DNA of 64,000 bases, taken from the NCBI RefSeq assembly GCF_031834595.1, contig NZ_CP115541.1:1518501-1582500 (forward strand). Reading direction: 5' to 3'. The position numbers and the translations under genes were made by a program. The notes below the pieces were generated by a model. The model worked only from the letters and a program-made list of their open reading frames with translations. It made no database searches and was not told where the DNA came from. Source of the DNA: Stenotrophomonas oahuensis. Lineage in GTDB: Bacteria > Pseudomonadota > Gammaproteobacteria > Xanthomonadales > Xanthomonadaceae. The stretch's first letter is position 1. Each line of letters begins with the position of its first letter. Shown here one piece after another: positions 54,974 to 64,000 of the stretch.

Positions 54974-55040
54974 GTAGAGCCACGCCCTGCGTGGCTGCGC
55001 GGTGCCGCCTTGGTCGAAGCCACGCAGGGCGTGGCTCTAC
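54974..55040. repeat. SMAG dimer between convergent genes
   Basis: A perfect 23-bp inverted repeat: GTAGAGCCACGCCCTGCGTG at 54974 and its complement ending at 55040. It closes the 54056-54967 gene on the left, and on the right the GTAG tip contains the TAG stop of tatC (55037-55039, minus strand). It may act as a bidirectional terminator. Confidence 0.85.
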
Positions 55041-55780
55041 GCGGTTTCCGCCTTGTTCTTGGGCACCAGCCACCTGGCCGCATGAATGCCCAGCTCATAA
55101 AGCAGGCACATCGGAATGGCCAGCATCAGCTGCGACACCACGTCCGGCGGCGTCAGCACCGCCGCCAGCACGAAGATGCCGACAATCGCGTAGCCACGGC
55201 CTTCCTTGAACTGCTCGGGGGTGATCCAGCCCAGCAGGGTCAGAATCACCATCGCCACCGGCAGCTCGAAACTGCTGCCGAAGGCGAAGAAGATCGCCAG
55301 CACGAAATCCAGGTACGCATTCGCATCCGGGGTGATCGCAATCACCTCCGGGCGGAAGGTGGTCAGGAAGTGGAATACCGCCGGCAGCACCAGGAAGTAC
55401 GCAAACGCGCAGCCGATGTAGAACAGCAGCACCGACGAAACCAGCAACGGCACCGCCAGGCGCTTTTCACGCGCATACAGGCCCGGAGCCACGAACGACC
55501 ACAGCTGGAACAGCAGCCACGGCACCGCGATGAACAGCGCCACGAAGAACGTCAGCTTCAGTGGCGCGAAGAACGCGCCAGCCGGGTTGGTGGCAATCAT
55601 CGACTGCCCGTTCGGCAGCTGTGAGATCAACGGTTCGGCCAGCCAGGTGTAGATCTGCCGCGAGAACGGCATCAGCCCCAGCAGAATCACGCCCAGGCCG
55701 ATCAACCCACGCATCAACCGCGCGCGCAGTTCGATCAGGTGTTCCACCAGCCCGCTTTCGGGGGCCTGCTGATCGCTCAT
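55037..55780 (-). CDS. tatC: Sec-independent translocase component TatC
   Basis: The 247-residue polytopic protein has the TatC pattern: [13 protein letters not shown] at the N-terminus, six helices, [25 protein letters not shown]-type loop ([16 protein letters not shown]) and the [23 protein letters not shown] region. It forms the receptor with TatB for twin-arginine signal peptides. The ATG overlaps the tatB stop by 4 bp. The TAG stop lies in a SMAG element. Confidence 0.96.
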   Translation of the reverse strand: MSDQQAPESGLVEHLIELRARLMRGLIGLGVILLGLMPFSRQIYTWLAEPLISQLPNGQSMIATNPAGAFFAPLKLTFFVALFIAVPWLLFQLWSFVAPGLYAREKRLAVPLLVSSVLLFYIGCAFAYFLVLPAVFHFLTTFRPEVIAITPDANAYLDFVLAIFFAFGSSFELPVAMVILTLLGWITPEQFKEGRGYAIVGIFVLAAVLTPPDVVSQLMLAIPMCLLYELGIHAARWLVPKNKAETA

Positions 55781-56289
55781 GGCTTGCCCTCCGGCACGGT
55801 ATCCGTGGGTGGCACGGGTGCCGGGTCGCGCGGCGAACCGCCGTCGATGCCCGGCGGGGCCATCGCATCGCGCTGCGGTTCCGGGTCCGGCGTGTCAGGC
55901 GTGTCAGGCGTGGCCGGCACCACATGCTGGGCCACGCTGGCCGGCGAATCCGGAGCCGGGCCGGTCATCAGCGGTTCTTCCGCGCTGCCCGGATCGGTGC
56001 GCGCCACATCGCGCTGCAGCTCCTCGGCCTGCCGACGCGCGGCTTCGCCACTGGCGCGCAGCTGTGCTTCGGTGTCCTGCACCGATTGCTGCGCCTCGCG
56101 GAACTGCCGTTTGATCTCATCGGCGTGCAGTTCGCGTTCCAGCTCCTGCTTCACCGAATCCCACTGGTTGCGGGCACGACGCACCCACAGCCCGGCAAAC
56201 CGCGCTGCCTTGGGCAGGCGTTCCGGGCCCAGCACCACCAGAGCGACCACTGCGATCAGCAGCAGTTCGCTGAAGCCGATATCGAACAC
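55777..56289 (-). CDS. tatB: Sec-independent translocase component TatB
   Basis: The 170-residue protein starts [26 protein letters not shown], the single N-terminal helix and GPERLP hinge of TatB, followed by an amphipathic helix and a long acidic/proline-rich tail. It lies 14 bp downstream of tatA. Confidence 0.95.
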   Translation of the reverse strand: MFDIGFSELLLIAVVALVVLGPERLPKAARFAGLWVRRARNQWDSVKQELERELHADEIKRQFREAQQSVQDTEAQLRASGEAARRQAEELQRDVARTDPGSAEEPLMTGPAPDSPASVAQHVVPATPDTPDTPDPEPQRDAMAPPGIDGGSPRDPAPVPPTDTVPEGKP

Positions 56290-56303
56290 GCCAGATCGTC
56301 CGG

Positions 56304-56531
56304 TCAGCGACGGTCGCGGTCGTGCTCGTTCTGCGAGGACGTCGTCGAATCGGAGTTGCGCGACTGGTCATTCAGCTGCGCAGGCGGCGCGTCTTCATCG
56401 CGCATGCCCTTCTTGAATTCCTTGACCGCACTGCCAAGGTCCTTGGCACCGCTGGTCAGCTTCTTGGTGCCGAACACCAGAAGCACGATCACCAGCACTA
56501 CCACCCAATGCCACAAGCTCATACTGCCCAT
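56304..56531 (-). CDS. tatA: Sec-independent translocase component TatA
   Basis: The 75-residue protein has the TatA pattern: short helix [21 protein letters not shown], then amphipathic helix [16 protein letters not shown], and a charged tail. It polymerises to form the Tat pore. It is first in tatABC, with the promoter probably in the 74 bp before it. Confidence 0.95.
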   Translation of the reverse strand: MGSMSLWHWVVVLVIVLLVFGTKKLTSGAKDLGSAVKEFKKGMRDEDAPPAQLNDQSRNSDSTTSSQNEHDRDRR

Positions 56532-56605
56532 GTGCTGCTCGCGTACCTAGTCAACAGAGGGTTGAGCATAGCGCACCGCCACTACGACGGCGCGCGTGAC
56601 GAAAG

Positions 56606-57499
56606 TCAGTTGCCGCCGTCCAGCGTTTCGGTGCGGATTTCACCCTCACCCACCGGCTGGAAGCCCTGCTGGGCCGCGGGCTGCGCCGGAACCGCCTGCA
56701 GCGGCGCGGTGGTGGCTTCCGTGGTGCCCTGTTCAGCCGGCGGCAGCGCCGGCGCGCCGGTGGTGGCCGGTGCCGCACGCGGGGCAGGCGCAGCGCCGGC
56801 GGTGCCACGGTTGGCACGGGCTGAATAGGTGGCCTCTTCCAGGCGGTCACGGAAGGCAACCACGTCCATCGACGGCGACTCGCCGACCCGGCCTTCGAAG
56901 ATCATGCGCGGGGTGGTGCTGCTGCCGTAGGCATCCAGGTTGGCTTCGTCGTCGATCTGCAGAATGGCACCGTCCAGCGCCACGCCGGCGAACAGCCCGC
57001 GCGCGCGCGACCAGGACCAGATTTCTGCCTTCAACTGACCGTCGGTGGCGGCGGCGGCATTGCGGCCAACGGGACCGGCGGCGACGCCGGCATCTGCGCC
57101 AAGAGTGAACTTGCCGTTGACCAGGTTGTCCAGGCTGCGGTCGTTGCGGAACACCAGCACCACGTCGGACGACTGCACGCCGGCCTGGAAGCCGATGCTG
57201 CCGCCGGTGAGCTTCATGAACACCGGGTTGGACCAGCTGCCGTCAGGATTCTTGACCGACATCAGGCCATGCCCACGGCGGCCGCCGATCACCAGGCCGG
57301 CTTTGATGGTGTCCGGAATCACGACGATGGCGCGGCCTTCGTCGAGCAGTTTGTCCGGGATGCCCTGTTCGGGAATGGACTGGATTTCATTGAGCACGCG
57401 CACCGCGTTGCGGGCACGCTGGTCTTCCTGGGGCCCGGCCACGGCCTGGGCCGACAGCAGGCTGGCAGAGATCAACAGGACAAGGCGGATGCGGCGCAT
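56606..57499 (-). CDS. SYLF-domain lipid-binding protein
   Basis: The 297-residue exported protein has a signal peptide (RLVLLISASLLSAQAVAG) and a SYLF/DUF500 domain (about 25-215): IPEQGIPDKLLDEGRAIVVIPDTIKAGLVIGG, GSWSNPVFMKLTGGSIGFQAGVQSSDVVLVF and GRNAAAATDGQLKAEIWSWSRARGLFAGVALDGA. The domain binds phosphoinositides or other lipids in eukaryotic members; the bacterial role is unknown. A proline/alanine-rich tail follows. The ATG at 57499 has GGAG upstream at a good distance; an in-frame ATG at 57517 is less likely. Confidence 0.9.
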   Translation of the reverse strand: MRRIRLVLLISASLLSAQAVAGPQEDQRARNAVRVLNEIQSIPEQGIPDKLLDEGRAIVVIPDTIKAGLVIGGRRGHGLMSVKNPDGSWSNPVFMKLTGGSIGFQAGVQSSDVVLVFRNDRSLDNLVNGKFTLGADAGVAAGPVGRNAAAATDGQLKAEIWSWSRARGLFAGVALDGAILQIDDEANLDAYGSSTTPRMIFEGRVGESPSMDVVAFRDRLEEATYSARANRGTAGAAPAPRAAPATTGAPALPPAEQGTTEATTAPLQAVPAQPAAQQGFQPVGEGEIRTETLDGGN

Positions 57500-57621
57500 G
57501 GTGGTCTCCGAAAGCAATCAGACAACGGTAGGTGCCCACGCAAGTGGGCACGCAATACCCGAAATTAGTCAGGTTTCAATGAATCCGCAATGAGTATCCC
57601 GGACCTGCGAGAATATCCCTC

Positions 57622-58584
57622 ATGCTCGACGCCCCCCACACCGCTGTGCTGGCGGTCAATCTCGGCACGCCGCAGACCCCCACCGCACCCGCGGTGCGGC
57701 GCTATCTGGCTGAGTTTCTCAGCGATCCGCGCGTGGTCTCCATTCCCGCCCTGCTGTGGAAACCGCTGCTGTACGGGCTGATCCTGCCGCTGCGCAGCGG
57801 GCGTTCGGCCGCCAAGTACGCGCAGGTGTGGCTGCCCGAGGGTTCCCCGCTGATGGTGTACACACGGCGGCTGGCCGAAGCGATGCAGACCTTGATGCCG
57901 GACCTGACCGTGCGCCACGCCATGCGCTACGGCGCACCGGCGCTGACCACCGAGCTCGACCGGCTGGCTGCTGAAGGCGTACGCCGCGTCGTGGTGCTGC
58001 CGCTGTACCCGCAGTACTCCACCACCACCACCGCGTCGATCGAAGATCAGCTGCGGCAGTGGCAGCCGCGCCATCCGGGCGTCACCGTCACCTTGGTGCG
58101 TGATTACGCGGTGGACCCGCAGTGGGTGGACGCGGTCGCCGGCAGCATCCGTGCCTGGTGGGACCAGCACGGGCGTGGCGACAAGTTGCTGTTCTCGTTC
58201 CATGGTATTCCGCAGCGGTTGGCCGACGCGGGCGATCCCTATCCGCAACGCTGCGAAGCCAGTGCGCAGGCCATTGCCGACGCGCTGGGACTGGCTGCTG
58301 GCAAGTGGCAGCTGGCCTACCAATCGCGTTTCGGGCGCGAAAAGTGGCTGCAGCCCTATGCCGAACCGACGCTGTGGGCGCTGGCGGAAGCAGGCACGAA
58401 GCAGATCGACGTGGTCTGCCCCGGGTTTGCCACCGACTGCCTGGAGACCCTGGAAGAGGTTGCCATGGGGTTCACCGAAACCGTCGCCGAGCGCGGCGCG
58501 CAGATGCGCTACATCCCTTGCCTGAATGATGCGCCGGCGCACGCGCTGGCCCTTTCGCGGCTGAGCGTGGCGGCGCTGGCATGA
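57622..58584 (+). CDS. hemH: Ferrochelatase
   Basis: The 320-residue protein inserts Fe2+ into protoporphyrin IX, the last step of protoheme synthesis. Motifs are [30 protein letters not shown], catalytic H194 in [11 protein letters not shown], and [16 protein letters not shown]. Length and pattern match the bacterial family. Its stop overlaps the next gene by 4 bp. Confidence 0.97.
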   Translation: MLDAPHTAVLAVNLGTPQTPTAPAVRRYLAEFLSDPRVVSIPALLWKPLLYGLILPLRSGRSAAKYAQVWLPEGSPLMVYTRRLAEAMQTLMPDLTVRHAMRYGAPALTTELDRLAAEGVRRVVVLPLYPQYSTTTTASIEDQLRQWQPRHPGVTVTLVRDYAVDPQWVDAVAGSIRAWWDQHGRGDKLLFSFHGIPQRLADAGDPYPQRCEASAQAIADALGLAAGKWQLAYQSRFGREKWLQPYAEPTLWALAEAGTKQIDVVCPGFATDCLETLEEVAMGFTETVAERGAQMRYIPCLNDAPAHALALSRLSVAALA

Positions 58585-59432
58585 TCCTGCAACCGTTCGC
58601 TCTGTCGCTGGCCACCACCACGGTGGCCGGACTACGCTCGGAACATCGCGACGCGCCACGGGTGCTGGCGCTGCATGGCTGGCTCGATAACGCGGCCAGC
58701 TTCGTCCCACTGGCCGCGCACCTGCCGGCACTGGATCTGGTCGCCATCGACCTGCCGGGGCATGGCCATAGCGCGCACCTGCCACCGGGCACGCAGTACA
58801 ACACCCCCGGTGCGATCTGCCACGTACTGGACGTCGCCGACGCGCTGGGCTGGGACCGCTTCACCCTGCTCGGTCATTCGATGGGGGCCGGCATCGCCAG
58901 CCTCACTGCCGCAGCGGCTCCCGAACGCGTCGAGCGTTTGATCGCCATTGAGGCGCTGGGTGGGCTGCGCGGGCCGGAAGAAGAAACCGCCAGTCGTCTG
59001 CGCGAGCATGTGCAGGCTGCGCGCCGGTTGGGCGACAAGCGTCTGCGGGTGTTCGCGGATCTCGCCGCGCCGATCCGCGCCCGCATGATGGCCAACCAGC
59101 TCAGCGAGCCGTGCGCACGCCTGCTGGTGGAACGCGGGGTGATGCCGGTGGAAGGTGGCTACAGCTGGTGCAGCGACCCGCGGCTGATGTTGCCTACCGC
59201 ATTGCGGATGAGCGAAGCGCAGATCGACAACCTGCTGGCCGCGATCGAATGTCCGACCCAGGTGGTGTACGCCAGTCCGGCGCAGTCCTATTACCCCGAG
59301 CCGCTTCGCAGCGAGCGGTTGCGGCTGCTGCGTGATGGGCGTTCGGCGGTGTTCCCGGGTACGCACCATCTGCACATGGAGCATCCCGGGACCGTGGCGG
59401 CGGTGATCACGGGTTTCCTGCAGGGCCAGTGA
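58581..59432 (+). CDS. Alpha/beta hydrolase
   Basis: The 283-residue alpha/beta-hydrolase has the oxyanion region [11 protein letters not shown], nucleophile S100 in [10 protein letters not shown], and a late histidine in [10 protein letters not shown]. The substrate cannot be predicted. It starts in an ATGA overlap with hemH, so both are made from one transcript. Confidence 0.92.
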   Translation: MILQPFALSLATTTVAGLRSEHRDAPRVLALHGWLDNAASFVPLAAHLPALDLVAIDLPGHGHSAHLPPGTQYNTPGAICHVLDVADALGWDRFTLLGHSMGAGIASLTAAAAPERVERLIAIEALGGLRGPEEETASRLREHVQAARRLGDKRLRVFADLAAPIRARMMANQLSEPCARLLVERGVMPVEGGYSWCSDPRLMLPTALRMSEAQIDNLLAAIECPTQVVYASPAQSYYPEPLRSERLRLLRDGRSAVFPGTHHLHMEHPGTVAAVITGFLQGQ

Positions 59433-59560
59433 CGCATCTGGTCCCGTAGGCCGGGTTTAAGGAGTCACTGTAAGTCGCAGGTGACCCGCAAGCATCAAAG
59501 CGAGACGCAGGTCGTGGTGCAGGCGAGGTCGTGTCTGTTTAGTGGCGGGTTCCGACAACC

Positions 59561-60250
59561 ATGGTTGTCCTTTCCTGCGAGCGCCTCATGCCCGGTCCTT
59601 CCCCTTCTGTTACCTGCGCCGTGGCGGGCTCTGTGTCCGCCAGGGTGGGCCGCCCAGACCGCCCTGCAAGCTGCCCAGCCCGCGTTGTCAGCGGCGCACT
59701 TGACCAGATCAGCAACAGCGCCGACGCCGTCGTTCCACGTCCCACCACCCCGCTACTGGATGCGGCGTGGTCAGGTGTCATCACCGGCTGGCTGACCCAT
59801 GCCGCCACCGCGATGCGCGATGCGCCTGGCCTACCGCGCGTGGGCGTGCCCACGCTCTATCTTTGGCGGGCCTACAAGGCGGCCGCCTGGCACGTGCTCC
59901 CGAGCACGCTGACCCTGCTGCTGGAGTCGGAACACCTGTGTCGGTTGTTCGGGTTGGATGCGCCATTGCCGGATACGGTGTGTGCGCCACTGTTGGACGC
60001 AGTGCGGGGCGAGATGGCGCGCGCCGCTGCCGCCGGCAGCCCATTGCAGCAGGATGGCGAAGCACTGATGCGCTTCCTCGAAGGCTGCATGCAGCAACCG
60101 GCCAGGGAAGTGCTGGCGAACCCCTTGCTGCGGCCGTTGTTCGACGCATTGCATGAGGTCGCATTGAGAAAGCCTGCGCTGACCCATGTGGGGAACGTCG
60201 CAGATCCTGCCGCAACGTCGGTAACCGAGGGTCGTCGCGTTGCGCATTGA
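59561..60250 (+). CDS. Unknown protein, first of a tandem paralogue pair
   Basis: I do not recognise this 229-residue protein. The C-terminal two thirds is helical (WRAYKAAAWHVLPSTLTLLLESEHLCRLFGLDAPLPDTV) and aligns by eye with the next gene (same WxAY, LxLDAPLP and C-terminal LF..LH patterns), so they look like diverged duplicates. The first 60 residues are arginine/proline rich and may not be coding; the ATG at 59588 is an alternative start. It overlaps the next gene by 11 bp. Confidence 0.5.
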   Translation: MVVLSCERLMPGPSPSVTCAVAGSVSARVGRPDRPASCPARVVSGALDQISNSADAVVPRPTTPLLDAAWSGVITGWLTHAATAMRDAPGLPRVGVPTLYLWRAYKAAAWHVLPSTLTLLLESEHLCRLFGLDAPLPDTVCAPLLDAVRGEMARAAAAGSPLQQDGEALMRFLEGCMQQPAREVLANPLLRPLFDALHEVALRKPALTHVGNVADPAATSVTEGRRVAH

Positions 60251-61016
60251 ACCCGTGGCCATCTGCACGGTGGTGGTGCCGCGCCCGGCGAGCGCACCGC
60301 CCCGACTCGAGGACGCATCGCTGGTCGAGGTCCGCAATGGGCCATCCCCGATGCGCTTACCTTTGCCCGACACGGAGGATCTTCGGATGCCGGCGTTAGG
60401 TGGCGATAGCGTACGCTTGCGGCGGGTCTCCGCGCCTGAAGCGGCCGTCATCGGCGAGCACCTGGTCTGTTACGGAGTGCACAACCCGCCCTCGCCGCAG
60501 GCCGTGCTGGCGGACCATGGCACCCATCTGAAGTCGGAATGGCTTCGGCTGCTCGATCACTGGACCTGCTGCGCTGCCAACAGCCTTCGCCAGGATGCTG
60601 TCGCCCTGCAGGCGCAGGGCGGCGAGGCTCCCGCCTCGTGGGCGGCTTACCTGGTGGCGGCGCGGTGTCTGTTACAGGGTGAACTGGGGCAGGTGCTGGA
60701 TTCGCCGTGGTGTGGCAGCCTGCTGCGGCTGGATGCTCCGTTACCGCCTTCGCTCAGAAGCGCATTACTCCACGCACTCGATCTGCAGATCCACGCAGGC
60801 GGCGTGCTGGATGATGCCGGCCGGGCGCGCGCCAATGAGGTGCTTGAGGAGTTGTATCCCGCGCTGCAGGGGCCGGCATTGGAGGCGATGCGGCACACGC
60901 TGCTGGCCCATCTGTTTGCTTCCCTGCACAGGCAGGCGATTGCCGAGAACACTGCGGGCACGGAGTTCCGGGTCATACATCTTCATGTGTCACCGGCGGA
61001 TCTGGTCGGTGATTGA
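60240..61016 (+). CDS. Unknown protein, second of a tandem paralogue pair
   Basis: I do not recognise this 258-residue protein. The helical part (WAAYLVAARCLLQGELGQVLDSPWCGSLLRLDAPLPPSLR) resembles the preceding gene. No signal peptide or membrane helix is seen. A TTG at 60240 is the first start; ATGs at 60351 and 60388 are possible. It is the last gene before the rRNA operon and is convergent with it. Confidence 0.5.
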   Translation: MRIEPVAICTVVVPRPASAPPRLEDASLVEVRNGPSPMRLPLPDTEDLRMPALGGDSVRLRRVSAPEAAVIGEHLVCYGVHNPPSPQAVLADHGTHLKSEWLRLLDHWTCCAANSLRQDAVALQAQGGEAPASWAAYLVAARCLLQGELGQVLDSPWCGSLLRLDAPLPPSLRSALLHALDLQIHAGGVLDDAGRARANEVLEELYPALQGPALEAMRHTLLAHLFASLHRQAIAENTAGTEFRVIHLHVSPADLVGD

Positions 61017-61288
61017 TTGCCTGGGCGCGTGGCGACGCGTTCATCGGTGCGGTGTATCAGCGCTACGGTGACGCGGGTCGCACGACAGTCGACCGCCGAT
61101 GGTGTGTCCGCGTTCGGTGGGGCATGACCCGGATCGGAGAGAACGCGAGACGTCACGCGTTCGATGGCGCGGGTCCATGCGTTATAGCGATCACCCAGGT
61201 TATCGGCCGTCGTCTTGCGACCGACGCTACCAATCGCAAACATCCCAGCCAAACCAGCAACCGGTTATTCCGGCGTTCGCGCACAAAG
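61017..61288. other. Spacer before the rRNA operon, with a SMAG-like repeat
   Basis: No gene can be supported in this spacer. It contains a repeat unit at 61207-61231 (CGTCGTCTTGCGACCGACG with a CTACC tip) that nearly copies the one at 34718, and weaker palindromic remnants (CGCTACGGTGACGCGGGTCG near 61060). Confidence 0.5.
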
Positions 61289-61319
61289 AAAAACCCCGCT
61301 GCGTGAGCAGCGGGGTTTT
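61289..61319 (-). terminator. rRNA operon terminator
   Basis: The stem AACCCCGCTG / CAGCGGGGTT with loop CGTGAG is flanked by A- and T-rich ends, so on the minus strand, downstream of the 5S gene, it is a typical rho-independent terminator. Confidence 0.85.
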
Positions 61320-61329
61320 GGGTGTAAAC

Positions 61330-61445
61330 CCTGGCGATGACCTACTCTCGCATGGCTTGAGCCACACTACCATCGGCGCAGCTGCGTTTCACTTCCGAGT
61401 TCGGGATGGGATCGGGTGGTTCCACAGCGCTAATTTCACCAGGGA
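61330..61445 (-). rRNA. rrf: 5S ribosomal RNA
   Basis: Read on the minus strand, this contains the conserved core GAACCACCCGATCCCATCC CGAACTCGGAAGTG...GATGGTAGTG and paired ends (CCCTGGTG near the 5' end, CGCCAGGG at the 3' end). The ends are estimated to within a few bases. Confidence 0.95.
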
Positions 61446-61556
61446 GACGGTTGGAGCAGCGCTATCAGCGCCTGTCTCGCATAGTTCTTGTGACGTAGCG
61501 TGCACTTGGATGCTCTTACGACGTTGTCGTAAAGCCAAGGCAACTTGAGGTTATAT

Positions 61557-64000
<2,444 letters not shown>

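Noticed and set aside
54974..55040. Insertion-sequence end or attachment site
   Set aside because: The perfect inverted repeat matches the other GTAG-tipped palindromes and there is no transposase; it is better explained as a REP/SMAG dimer.

Overview
The window is high-GC (roughly 65-68%) gammaproteobacterial chromosome. Gene content and order (acs with a CrbS/CrbR-type two-component system, yybP-ykoY riboswitch plus mntP, tamA-tamB, glyQ-glyS, tatABC, S46 dipeptidyl peptidase) and many short GTAG-tipped palindromes of the SMAG/REP type point to Stenotrophomonas or a close Xanthomonadaceae relative. It ends inside a leftward-transcribed rRNA operon.

Layout. 0.2-8.4 kb: acetate assimilation and its control. 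acs is followed by a LuxR-type response regulator; a transporter-kinase hybrid resembling CrbS lies 2 kb away on the other strand. Between them are a manganese exporter behind a Mn riboswitch and an unknown gene. 8.5-12.5 kb: a small unknown gene, a membrane histidine kinase, and a divergent TPR/GGDEF protein whose GGDEF signature is degenerate. 12.5-25.8 kb: a leftward unit of an OmpR-type regulator, a 2,628-residue DUF11/SdrD-like repeat protein, a 1,117-residue predicted outer-membrane protein and an OmpA-family protein, with coupled or tightly spaced gene ends. 26-32.8 kb: an S46 peptidase, then divergently hscC (Hsp70) with two membrane J-like proteins, the second broken by an amber codon. 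33-34.9 kb: an unknown gene, a SymE-like toxin gene with a structured leader, and repeat-rich spacer. 34.9-40.5 kb: tamB and tamA. 40.6-48 kb: an accessory island with a 1,942-residue protein, one amber codon, an in-frame 353-residue protein with a possible deaminase-like zinc site, and a 168-residue protein that could be its immunity partner. 48.2-61 kb: mostly housekeeping genes (glyS, glyQ, a GspE-type ATPase, a glutamine amidotransferase, tatCBA, a SYLF protein, hemH, a hydrolase) and two tandem paralogous unknown genes. 61.3-64 kb: 5S and partial 23S rRNA, minus strand.

The two most novel-looking stretches are the amber-split giant protein/deaminase-like/small-protein cassette (40.6-48.0 kb) and the giant repeat protein/outer-membrane protein/OmpA unit (12.5-25.8 kb). 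All function assignments are from reading motifs; no database search was possible.
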